From the NCBI GenBank assembly GCA_945877725.1, contig CAMDXR010000110.1:1-9106 (forward strand): DNA of 9,106 nucleotides, written 5' to 3'. This document shows, piece by piece, positions 1 through 5,697 of the stretch. Below the pieces are notes generated by a model. It had not been told where the DNA came from, ran no database searches, and was given only the letters and a program-made list of their open reading frames with translations. Origin of the DNA: Limnohabitans sp. Rim8 (GTDB lineage: Bacteria; Pseudomonadota; Gammaproteobacteria; Burkholderiales; Burkholderiaceae_C). The position numbers were made by a program, and so were the translations under genes. Position 1 is the stretch's first letter; every line of letters begins with the position of its first letter.

Positions 1-1140
1 GACGCCAGTGCCGTGATTGGCGGCAATGAGCGCGTGGTGCGGCCGCGCCTCGCCGATGCCAAATTCTTCTTTGACCAAGACCGCAAAAAGACCCTTGAGT
101 CACGCGTTGAAGGCTTGTCCAGAGTGGTCTATCACAACAAGCTGGGCACGCAGGGCGAACGCATGGCTCGGGTCTGTGCCATGGCCAAGGCCATTGGTCA
201 GCAAGTGGGCGGCGATTTGCTGGCCCAGCAAGCTGAACAAGCCGCGCGCTTGGCCAAGACCGACTTGCTGACCGACATGGTCGGTGAGTTCCCCGAACTG
301 CAAGGCATCATGGGCGGCTATTACGGTCGCCACGATGGCCTGAGCACCCCCGTGTCCGAGGCCATTGAAGACCATTACAAACCCCGTTTTGCGGGTGACG
401 AATTGCCGCGCAACAACGTGGGCCTGGTGGTGGCGCTGGCCGACAAACTCGAAACCCTGGTGGGCATGTTTGGTATCGGCAATGTACCTACCGGCGACAA
501 AGACCCGTTTGCATTGCGCCGTCACGCGCTGGGCGTGATTCGCATGTTGGTTGAAAAAGACCTGCCTTTGGGCTTGCCCGAGTTGCTGGCGCTGGCGGCC
601 CCCGTTTTTGGCGACAAGATCACCGACGCCAGTTCAGCCTTGATTGACTTCATCTATGACCGTTTGGCTGGCAGCTTGCGCGAGCAAGGCTTCAGTGCCC
701 AAGAGGTGGATGCAGTCATGGCTTTGCGTCCGACACGGCTGGGCCAAGTGGGGCAATTGCTGTCGGCGGTGCGGGCCTTTGCGGCCTTGCCCGAGAGCCC
801 GGCTTTGGCGGCTGCCAACAAGCGCATTGGCAACATCCTGAAAAAGGCGGGCGAGGTGGACCCCCATGTCAACCCGGCTTTGCTGCAAGAAGAGGCCGAG
901 AAAAACCTGCATGCCGTCATGCAACGTTTGTTGCCTGAGTCTGAGGCGCAGTTTCAGGCGGGGGATTACACCGCCAGTCTGCAGACGCTGGCCGCATTGC
1001 GTGCGCCGGTCGATGCTTTTTTTGACGATGTGATGGTCAATGCCGAAGCCATGGACCTGCGTTTGAACCGTCAGGGCCTGCTCAAGTCCTTGCATGTGGC
1101 CATGAACCGTGTGGCCGACTTGTCGCGCCTTGCGGTCTGA
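1..1140 (+). CDS. glyS: Glycyl-tRNA synthetase beta subunit, C-terminal part (5' end outside window)
   Basis: This is the C-terminal 379 residues of the beta chain of the bacterial alpha2beta2 glycyl-tRNA synthetase, which charges tRNA-Gly in the cytoplasm together with GlyQ. The frame is open from base 1, so the gene starts upstream; the family is about 700 residues long, so roughly the first half is missing. Family-typical stretches are VVRPRLADAKFFFDQDRKK near the window start, TDLLTDMVGEFPELQGIMGG (window residues about 90-109), and a C-terminal DALR-like anticodon-binding region with ANKRIGNILKKAG (about 272-284). The stop is TGA at 1138-1140. The next gene, gmhB, starts 13 bases later, so the two are probably co-transcribed; glyQ is expected just upstream, outside the window. 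Assignment is from recognised sequence style and I am confident in it. Confidence 0.96.
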   Translation, partial: DASAVIGGNERVVRPRLADAKFFFDQDRKKTLESRVEGLSRVVYHNKLGTQGERMARVCAMAKAIGQQVGGDLLAQQAEQAARLAKTDLLTDMVGEFPELQGIMGGYYGRHDGLSTPVSEAIEDHYKPRFAGDELPRNNVGLVVALADKLETLVGMFGIGNVPTGDKDPFALRRHALGVIRMLVEKDLPLGLPELLALAAPVFGDKITDASSALIDFIYDRLAGSLREQGFSAQEVDAVMALRPTRLGQVGQLLSAVRAFAALPESPALAAANKRIGNILKKAGEVDPHVNPALLQEEAEKNLHAVMQRLLPESEAQFQAGDYTASLQTLAALRAPVDAFFDDVMVNAEAMDLRLNRQGLLKSLHVAMNRVADLSRLAV

Positions 1141-1153
1141 AAGCAACACCCTC

Positions 1154-1726
1154 ATGCAAATCAAACTCGTCATTCTGGATCGCGATGGCACCATCAACCG
1201 GGCCAGTGACGAGTTCGTCAAATCACCCGAAGAGTGGCACCCTTTGCCTGGCGCGCTGGAGGCCATCAGCCGCCTGAACCATGCTGGTTTTCATGTGGTG
1301 CTGGCCACCAACCAGTCGGGCCTGGGCCGGGGCTTGTTCGACATGGCGGCCTTGAATGCTGTGCATGGCCACATGCTCAAGTCACTGGCCGCAGCGGGGG
1401 GCCGCATTGACGCTGTTTTTTATTGCCCCCATGCGCCCGACGATGCGTGTACTTGTCGCAAACCCGCGCCGGGATTGCTGCTTCAAATTGCTGACCGATA
1501 TGGCATTGATCTGACCGGGGTGCCCTATGTCGGTGACAGCCTGCGCGATTTGCAGGCGGCCCAAGCTGCGGGTTGCGCACCCCATTTGGTGCTGACAGGG
1601 CGACACCCCGATGTGCAGAGCCAAGCCTTGCCGCCTGTATTTCCACCGCAGACCCAGGTGCACGCCGATCTGGCGGCTTTTGTTGATCACCTTTTGGGTG
1701 ACGACGCCTCTATGACCCGGAATTGA
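1154..1726 (+). CDS. gmhB: D-glycero-beta-D-manno-heptose 1,7-bisphosphate 7-phosphatase
   Basis: A 190-residue HAD-superfamily phosphatase that removes the C7 phosphate of heptose 1,7-bisphosphate during synthesis of the ADP-heptose used in LPS inner core. HAD motif I is D9-R-D11-G-T, motif II is ATNQSG (residues 51-56), the motif III lysine is K103 in CRKP, and motif IV is GDS at 127-129 with D132. The zinc loop typical of GmhB/histidinol-phosphatase enzymes is present: C91, H93, C99 and C101. The start at ATG 1154 is preferred over an in-frame upstream start at 1109, because the extra 15 residues would overlap glyS and the protein normally begins just before the DxD motif. The Shine-Dalgarno is weak. 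The single-domain histidinol-phosphatase relative is the main alternative, but the glyS-gmhB-plsC order favours GmhB. Confidence 0.92.
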   Translation: MQIKLVILDRDGTINRASDEFVKSPEEWHPLPGALEAISRLNHAGFHVVLATNQSGLGRGLFDMAALNAVHGHMLKSLAAAGGRIDAVFYCPHAPDDACTCRKPAPGLLLQIADRYGIDLTGVPYVGDSLRDLQAAQAAGCAPHLVLTGRHPDVQSQALPPVFPPQTQVHADLAAFVDHLLGDDASMTRN

Positions 1727-1727
1727 T

Positions 1728-2489
1728 TTGCGCTACTTTATGAACTTCATTCGCTCTCTGGCCCATATGGTTTGGATGGCCTTCACGGTGGTCCCTTGGG
1801 CTTTGTTTGTGGTTCTGATCTCTTACTTCATCAGCAGCACGCGTTTGTATTGGATTTGTGCTGCTTGGCTGCGTTTGGCCGTGAACAGCGGCACTTGGAT
1901 TCTGGGCATTGAAAACCGGATTCAGGGCATGGAAAACTTGCCCCAGGGCAGCAAAGACCCGGCTGTGCTGTTGGTCAAGCACCAGTCCACCTGGGAGACC
2001 TTTGTGATGCCAGCCATCATGCCGCACCCATTGGCCTATGTCTTCAAGAAAGAGCTTTTAAGTGTGCCGTTTTTTGGCTGGGCCATGGGCCGTCTGGACA
2101 TGATTCACATTGACCGCAAACAGCGCTCGCGGGCCTTCGCCAAGGTGGTGCAACAAGGCAAGCGGCTCATGGAAGAGGGCGTTTGGGTCATCATGTTTCC
2201 TGAGGGGACGCGCATACCCCGTGGTCAAAAAGGCGAGTACAAAAGCGGAGGCGCACGCTTGGCCATTGCGGCAGGGGTGCCCGTGATTCCGATTGCGGTC
2301 ACGTCGGCGCGATGCTGGCCTACCCGCGCTTTCGTCAAAAGGCCCGGTGTGGTGGACATCTCCATCGGCAAAGCCATTCCGAGCCAGGGCCGCACAGCCG
2401 AAGAACTGATGCTCGAAGTCGAGACCTGGATCGAGTCTGAAATGCACCGCCTTGATCCTGAAGCCTATGCGGGTTCTTCGGCCCATTGA
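1728..2489 (+). CDS. plsC: 1-acyl-sn-glycerol-3-phosphate acyltransferase
   Basis: A membrane acyltransferase that adds the second acyl chain to lysophosphatidic acid to give phosphatidic acid. The translation could begin at TTG 1728 (253 residues), one base after the gmhB stop, or at ATG 1740 (249 residues); neither has a clear Shine-Dalgarno and an in-frame stop at 1713-1715 blocks anything earlier. Numbering from ATG 1740, a hydrophobic anchor spans about 9-32. Block I is H81-QSTW-E86, so it reads HX4E rather than the textbook HX4D. Block II is around KKELLSVPFFGW (103-114), block III is FPEGTR (153-158) and block IV is VPVIPIAV (180-187). Length is normal for the family. It may be translationally coupled to gmhB. 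Function is clear from the blocks; which acyl chains it prefers cannot be read here. Confidence 0.93.
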   Translation: MRYFMNFIRSLAHMVWMAFTVVPWALFVVLISYFISSTRLYWICAAWLRLAVNSGTWILGIENRIQGMENLPQGSKDPAVLLVKHQSTWETFVMPAIMPHPLAYVFKKELLSVPFFGWAMGRLDMIHIDRKQRSRAFAKVVQQGKRLMEEGVWVIMFPEGTRIPRGQKGEYKSGGARLAIAAGVPVIPIAVTSARCWPTRAFVKRPGVVDISIGKAIPSQGRTAEELMLEVETWIESEMHRLDPEAYAGSSAH

Positions 2490-2508
2490 GGCCGCATTCG
2501 GGCCAACC

Positions 2509-3465
2509 ATGCGCACGCCCTTGCAGTTTGTCTTTGACTTTTTCACGGGTGGAGACCCCGTGATGCCCAACGCAAAACCGGCACCTTCTTCGCCACCCAA
2601 CAAGGCAACTTCGCCATCCCCTTCTTCATCAACAGCCAAAACCCCGGGGCCCAGCACAACGCCATCGGGGCCTAGCCAGTCACAGACGCCGACACCGACA
2701 CAGACACAGACGCAGGCTCAAGGTTTTACGCATCCTGCTGCCAACCGCCACACCCAATTGGAGGGCATGTTGGTGTCCTACCGTTTTGAGCGTTCGCGGC
2801 GCAAAAGCATCGGTTTCCTGGTGGGTGCCGATGGCTTGGTGGTGCGCTCACCCAATTGGGTTCCGCTGCGCGAGGTAGACGCTGCCGTGCAAGAAAAGGG
2901 CGCTTGGATTGTGGCCAAGCTGCAGCAACTGCGGGAGCGTCAAACCGAACAATTTCAAAAAGCCATCGAGTGGGAACACGGAGCCGAAATTCCTTTTTTG
3001 GGCCGCATGGTGCAGCTCTGTGTACTCGAGCGGGGTGTTGGCCGCGTGCTCGGCCAAGACGTGCCGCCCGATCAAATACTGCCCGTGACCGTGCCACCGG
3101 GTGCCACCGTGACCCAGATTCGGGATGCCGCTCAGGTTTGGCTAAAAAACCAAGCCAAGCCTTTGTTTGAGCAACGGCTCCACCACTTTGCCCCGCTGCT
3201 GGGAGTGAGCTGGAAAAAGCTGAGTCTGTCCAGCGCCAGCACGCGTTGGGGCAGCGCCCGCACCGATGGGCACATCCGTCTCAACTGGCGCTTGATTCAT
3301 TTACCGATCAGCCAGATCGATTACGTGGTGGTGCATGAATTGGCCCATCTGCGCGAGATGAACCACAGTCCCCGTTTCTGGGAAACCGTGGGCGAGGTCA
3401 TGCCCGACTATGAGCAGCGACGCAAAGCATTGCGCCAGGCCCCCCTCGATTTACCTCAAGACTGA
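2509..3465 (+). CDS. YgjP-type (SprT-like/DUF45, M48-related) zinc metallopeptidase with long N-terminal linker
   Basis: A putative cytoplasmic zinc metallopeptidase. The C-terminal domain (about residues 85-310 from ATG 2509) has the YgjP/DUF45 pattern: a basic SRRKSIGF segment near 96-103, RWGSA at 246-250, the zinc helix H276-E-L-A-H280, and a further H286 in MNHSPRFW. The physiological substrate of this family is not settled. Between about residues 20 and 75 lies a Pro/Ser/Thr/Gln-rich, presumably disordered stretch partly coded by a hexamer repeat. The start is uncertain. ATG 2509 keeps a hydrophobic LQFVFDFF segment, which I think resembles family N-termini. ATG 2563 has the better Shine-Dalgarno (GGAG 2551-2554) and would begin in the linker. 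An open frame reaches 2452, overlapping plsC. The gene follows plsC by about 20 bases and overlaps the convergent hydrolase gene by 10 bases at its 3' end. Confidence 0.85.
   Translation: MRTPLQFVFDFFTGGDPVMPNAKPAPSSPPNKATSPSPSSSTAKTPGPSTTPSGPSQSQTPTPTQTQTQAQGFTHPAANRHTQLEGMLVSYRFERSRRKSIGFLVGADGLVVRSPNWVPLREVDAAVQEKGAWIVAKLQQLRERQTEQFQKAIEWEHGAEIPFLGRMVQLCVLERGVGRVLGQDVPPDQILPVTVPPGATVTQIRDAAQVWLKNQAKPLFEQRLHHFAPLLGVSWKKLSLSSASTRWGSARTDGHIRLNWRLIHLPISQIDYVVVHELAHLREMNHSPRFWETVGEVMPDYEQRRKALRQAPLDLPQD
2683..2712 (+). repeat. Five-unit hexanucleotide repeat (CMGACR) in the metallopeptidase linker
   Basis: Five head-to-tail units read CAGACG, CCGACA, CCGACA, CAGACA, CAGACG. They encode alternating Gln-Thr and Pro-Thr dipeptides within the low-complexity linker of the YgjP-like protein. 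Because the unit is a multiple of three, unit gain or loss would change linker length without shifting frame. Confidence 0.8.
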
Positions 3466-4583
3466 GCAGTTTTAAAGCGGTAAACGCCCTCATCATCAAG
3501 ACGTCGTTGCAGTTTTCCATCTAGCCAAAGCAGGTTCAGATGGGCCACCGCTTCGCCCATGGCAAAGGTGGTCTGGTGGCCGTCCAGGGGGCGCTTGAAT
3601 ATCAAAAGCAGTAATTCGTGGGCGCAGTGTTCAGTTTGGGCGCAGGCCTGCAGCAACTCTGCCAGCCGCTCGGCATGGTGGGTCTTGAGCTGGGCGACAC
3701 GCGTGGCGGCACCCGTGAAGGGGCGACCGTGTGAGGGCAAGACCAAAGTGGCATCGGGCAAGTCTGCCATCTCGTCCAGCGAGGCCAAAAACCATGCCAG
3801 CGGATTGCCATCAGGCTCTCGGGCAGGGACGCTGATGTTGGTTGAAATGGAGGGCAACAACATGTCGCCGCTGATCAGCAAGCGGCTTTCAGTGTCGTGC
3901 AAGGCCATGTGTTCAGGGGAATGGCCATAACCGCCCAGGCATCGCCATGTTCGGTCGCCAATCCGCAGGGAGGCACCCGCCATCAAGCGAACGTAAGCGG
4001 CGGGCACTTTGGGCACCATGCTGGAATAAAGCCCCATGCTGAACTTGGCGAGGGCTGCCGGATCTTTTGCCTGTTGCCAGCCATGCGAAGCATAAAACGC
4101 TGTGGTGGATTGGCTTGCAAAGTTATACAGGCCACTGCAGGCCAGCAAAGCCGACTGGTATTCGCTGGTGCTGATCCACAGCGGGGCTTGCCAGCGTTCG
4201 CACAGCCAATGGGCCAGCCCCATGTGGTCGGGGTGCATGTGGGTGACCAACACGCGCAACACCGGGAGGCCTTGCAGGGCATGGGATTCGAGCTGCAACC
4301 AGGCTTCGCGGGTGGCGGGGTTGTCAATACCGCAGTCGATGAGGGTCCAGCCCTCTTGCACCTTGCCGGGTTGCGTGGGGTGCGGTAAGTGGTCGCGCAG
4401 CATCCAAAGGTTGATGTGGTTCAGCGCAAACGGTAAACCCATACGCAGCCAAAAAACGCCCGGAGCCACCTCGACGGTTTGGCCCGTGTCGGGCAGTTGG
4501 TCTTCTAGGGGGTATTGAATGGCAGCGCGGCTCACAAGGGCCTCTGGCCTTGGCATCGTGGTGTCGGAAGACGATGGGCGCAT
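3456..4583 (-). CDS. Metallo-beta-lactamase-fold hydrolase, likely in the regulon of the adjacent MerR regulator
   Basis: A full-length metallo-beta-lactamase-fold enzyme (375 residues from ATG 4583), probably cytoplasmic with two metal ions. All ligand motifs are present: THMHPDHMG, giving H115, H117, D119 and H120; GHSPEHM with H221; SGDM with D240; and PSHGRP with H285. The C-terminal ~80 residues form an extra helical region as in glyoxalase II-like relatives. Substrate is unknown; a thioester or lactone is an inference only. The start is unsure: TTG 4643, ATG 4616 and ATG 4607 lie in or against the promoter/operator, while ATG 4583 and ATG 4556 lie downstream of the expected transcription start. 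Conserved sequence begins only near IQYPLEDQLP. It is divergent from the merR-type gene and shares its operator, which is the best clue to its role: branched-chain or acyl-CoA catabolism. It converges on the metallopeptidase gene. Confidence 0.85.
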   Translation of the reverse strand: MRPSSSDTTMPRPEALVSRAAIQYPLEDQLPDTGQTVEVAPGVFWLRMGLPFALNHINLWMLRDHLPHPTQPGKVQEGWTLIDCGIDNPATREAWLQLESHALQGLPVLRVLVTHMHPDHMGLAHWLCERWQAPLWISTSEYQSALLACSGLYNFASQSTTAFYASHGWQQAKDPAALAKFSMGLYSSMVPKVPAAYVRLMAGASLRIGDRTWRCLGGYGHSPEHMALHDTESRLLISGDMLLPSISTNISVPAREPDGNPLAWFLASLDEMADLPDATLVLPSHGRPFTGAATRVAQLKTHHAERLAELLQACAQTEHCAHELLLLIFKRPLDGHQTTFAMGEAVAHLNLLWLDGKLQRRLDDEGVYRFKTAQS

Positions 4584-4614
4584 GCTGGAGGTGGTTTGGG
4601 TTAGCATTCGGGAC

Positions 4615-4643
4615 ATTCCAGTTGACGTTGACGTTAACGTCAA
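4615..4643 (-). promoter_or_regulatory. Predicted promoter of the metallo-beta-lactamase-fold hydrolase gene
   Basis: On the - strand, TTGACG (4643-4638) and TGGAAT (4620-4615) are separated by 17 bp, giving 5/6 and 4/6 matches to the sigma-70 consensus. Transcription would start near 4608, so ATG 4607 would be nearly leaderless and ATG 4583 or 4556 would have short leaders. The 22-bp operator fills the -35 and the spacer. Confidence 0.6.
4622..4643. promoter_or_regulatory. Operator 1 of the MerR/LiuR-like regulator (divergent intergenic region)
   Basis: The left half TTGACGTTGAC is followed directly by the right half GTTAACGTCAA. It matches operator 2 at 20 of 22 positions. The inner 16 bp at 4628-4643 (TTGACGTTAACGTCAA) are a perfect palindrome, and a third TTGACG half-site precedes it at 4622-4627. 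It lies between two divergent genes and covers the -35 and spacer of the hydrolase promoter. A poorer + strand promoter with the same spacing (TTGACG 4622-4627, CAAGAT 4645-4650) could drive the regulator, implying autoregulation. The binding protein is inferred from adjacency. Confidence 0.75.
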
Positions 4644-4719
4644 ACAAGATTTCGTATTTTAGGGGGGCAGTTCATGACCGGACTGTCCCCGTTGTACCAA
4701 CACGGTGAGGACCCCGGCC

Positions 4720-5118
4720 ATGGCGAGCACATACACGATCAGCGATTTGGCGCAGGAATTTGACTTGACCACCCGCGCCATCCGCTTTTATGAAGACATG
4801 GGTTTGCTAGAACCCGAGCGCTCGGGGCCCGGAGGGCGAAACCGCGTGTATTCGGCGCGCGACCGGACCCGCCTGAAGCTCACGCTGCGGGCCAAGCGAT
4901 TGGGCTTGTCTCTGACCGAGGCCAAGGACTTGATTGACATGTACGACAGCCCGCGTGACACGGGGCCGCAGTTAAAAAAGTTCCTGGTCGTGTTGGCCCA
5001 GCACCGGCAACAACTGGAGTCCCAACTGGCGGATCTGGAGGCAACCCTTGACGAGGTCAAAACCCACGAAAAAGAAACTCGTAATTTGCTGGCCAAGACG
5101 TCCAAAGGGGCAAATTAA
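4720..5118 (+). CDS. liuR: MerR-family transcriptional regulator, LiuR-like (leucine/isovalerate catabolism)
   Basis: A 132-residue MerR-family DNA-binding regulator. The winged helix-turn-helix spans about residues 4-72 (YTISDLAQEFDLTTRAIRFY, then DMGLLEPERSG and NRVYSARDRTRL), followed by a dimerisation coiled coil at about 84-128. It contains no cysteine, so it is not a thiol or metal sensor of the MerR/CueR/SoxR kind; a CoA-thioester or acid ligand is more likely. It resembles LiuR regulators of leucine degradation, and the adjacent isovaleryl-CoA dehydrogenase gene supports that; the symbol is given on this joint basis. ATG 4720 was chosen because GGTGAGG (4704-4710) lies 9 bases upstream; GTG 4705 would add five residues and overlap that ribosome site. 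Operators lie on both sides of the gene, suggesting autoregulation and control of the downstream operon. Confidence 0.85.
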   Translation: MASTYTISDLAQEFDLTTRAIRFYEDMGLLEPERSGPGGRNRVYSARDRTRLKLTLRAKRLGLSLTEAKDLIDMYDSPRDTGPQLKKFLVVLAQHRQQLESQLADLEATLDEVKTHEKETRNLLAKTSKGAN

Positions 5119-5158
5119 GCTTGAAAGCGGGACTTCAAACGGCCAAAACTCTGGGGTT

Positions 5159-5190
5159 TTTAATTGACGTTTACGTAAACGTCAATTAAA
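5159..5190. promoter_or_regulatory. Operator 2: perfect 32-bp palindrome upstream of the catabolic operon
   Basis: Each 16-base arm is the reverse complement of the other; the left arm is TTTAATTGACGTTTAC. The central 22 bp (5164-5185) are halves TTGACGTTTAC and GTAAACGTCAA and match operator 1 at 20/22 positions. The core is made of ACGT steps, as I recall for LiuR-type sites, though I could not check a motif database. It sits 40 bases after the regulator gene and about 32 bases before the thioesterase start. An opposite-facing TTGACG/TAAAAA pair (5185-5180, 5162-5157) also exists but points antisense into the regulator gene. Confidence 0.8.
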
Positions 5191-5192
5191 GT
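5164..5192 (+). promoter_or_regulatory. Predicted promoter of the thioesterase/isovaleryl-CoA dehydrogenase operon
   Basis: TTGACG (5164-5169) and TAAAGT (5187-5192) have a 17-bp spacer, matching the sigma-70 consensus at 5/6 and 4/6. Transcription would begin near 5199, leaving a leader of about 23 bases before GTG 5223. The operator occupies the -35 and the whole spacer except one base, the same layout as the hydrolase promoter, which suggests repression by occlusion. Confidence 0.65.
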
Positions 5193-5222
5193 CAGAGGCT
5201 CAACCCAACACAGGATTTTGAT

Positions 5223-5657
5223 GTGACCACTGTCCAAACCCCTTTTGAGCGCGTCGCCTTGAGTCTGGCCCGCCAAGGCATGATGACCCACTTGGGGGTG
5301 AGGTTGTTGTCGGCAAGTGAGGGTCAGGTGGCGTTGGCGCTGACCTACAGCGACAAACTCACCCAGCAGCAAGGGGGCTTTCACGGCGGGGCCATCGGCG
5401 CATTGGCCGATATCGCAGGCGGTTATGCCGCGCTCACGGTGGCGCCAGAGGGCATGGAAGTGGTCACGGTCGAATACAAAATCAATTTTCTCAACAGCTT
5501 GCAGGGCGGCGAAATTCGGGCGATGGGCAAGGTGCTCAAAGCCGGTCGTCGGGTCATTGTCAGTACCGCAGAAGTGGTTCATATTGACGAGAACGGCAAA
5601 ACGACGGCCTGCGCCGTGATGCAACAAACCCTGGCCCCAGTGCCCAAAACCTATTAA
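5223..5657 (+). CDS. PaaI-family hotdog-fold acyl-CoA thioesterase
   Basis: A 144-residue single hotdog-domain protein of the PaaI/YdiI (4HBT) thioesterase type, expected to hydrolyse acyl-CoA to free acid and CoA in the cytoplasm. The family motif H54-GG followed by the helix AIGALADIAGGYAA (57-70, with acidic D63) is clear, and VEYKINFLN (83-91) is the usual beta-strand after it. The start is GTG 5223, with AGGA at 5212-5215 seven bases upstream; the overlapping ATG at 5221 is followed at once by TGA and cannot be used. It is the first gene after operator 2 and lies 40 bases before the isovaleryl-CoA dehydrogenase gene, so it probably belongs to the same transcript. Its exact acyl substrate is not visible; release of CoA from stalled branched acyl-CoA intermediates is an inference. 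Confidence 0.88.
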   Translation: MTTVQTPFERVALSLARQGMMTHLGVRLLSASEGQVALALTYSDKLTQQQGGFHGGAIGALADIAGGYAALTVAPEGMEVVTVEYKINFLNSLQGGEIRAMGKVLKAGRRVIVSTAEVVHIDENGKTTACAVMQQTLAPVPKTY

Positions 5658-5697
5658 TCGGTCGCCTAAAGGCACCGCCCCACTTAAAGGAGTTTTC

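Noticed and set aside
1109..1153. Longer gmhB starting at 1109
   Set aside because: The added 15 residues overlap the end of glyS and do not resemble the family; ATG 1154 places the DxD motif at the usual distance from the N-terminus.
4720..5118. Reading the MerR-family gene as a heavy-metal or redox-stress regulator
   Set aside because: There is no cysteine, no metal transporter or oxidative-stress gene nearby, and the promoters it would control have 17-bp rather than 19-20 bp spacers.
5145..5160. AAAAC/GTTTT stem after the regulator gene as a rho-independent terminator
   Set aside because: The stem is only five pairs, mostly A-T, and runs straight into the operator 2 palindrome; the T-rich part is better explained as the operator arm.
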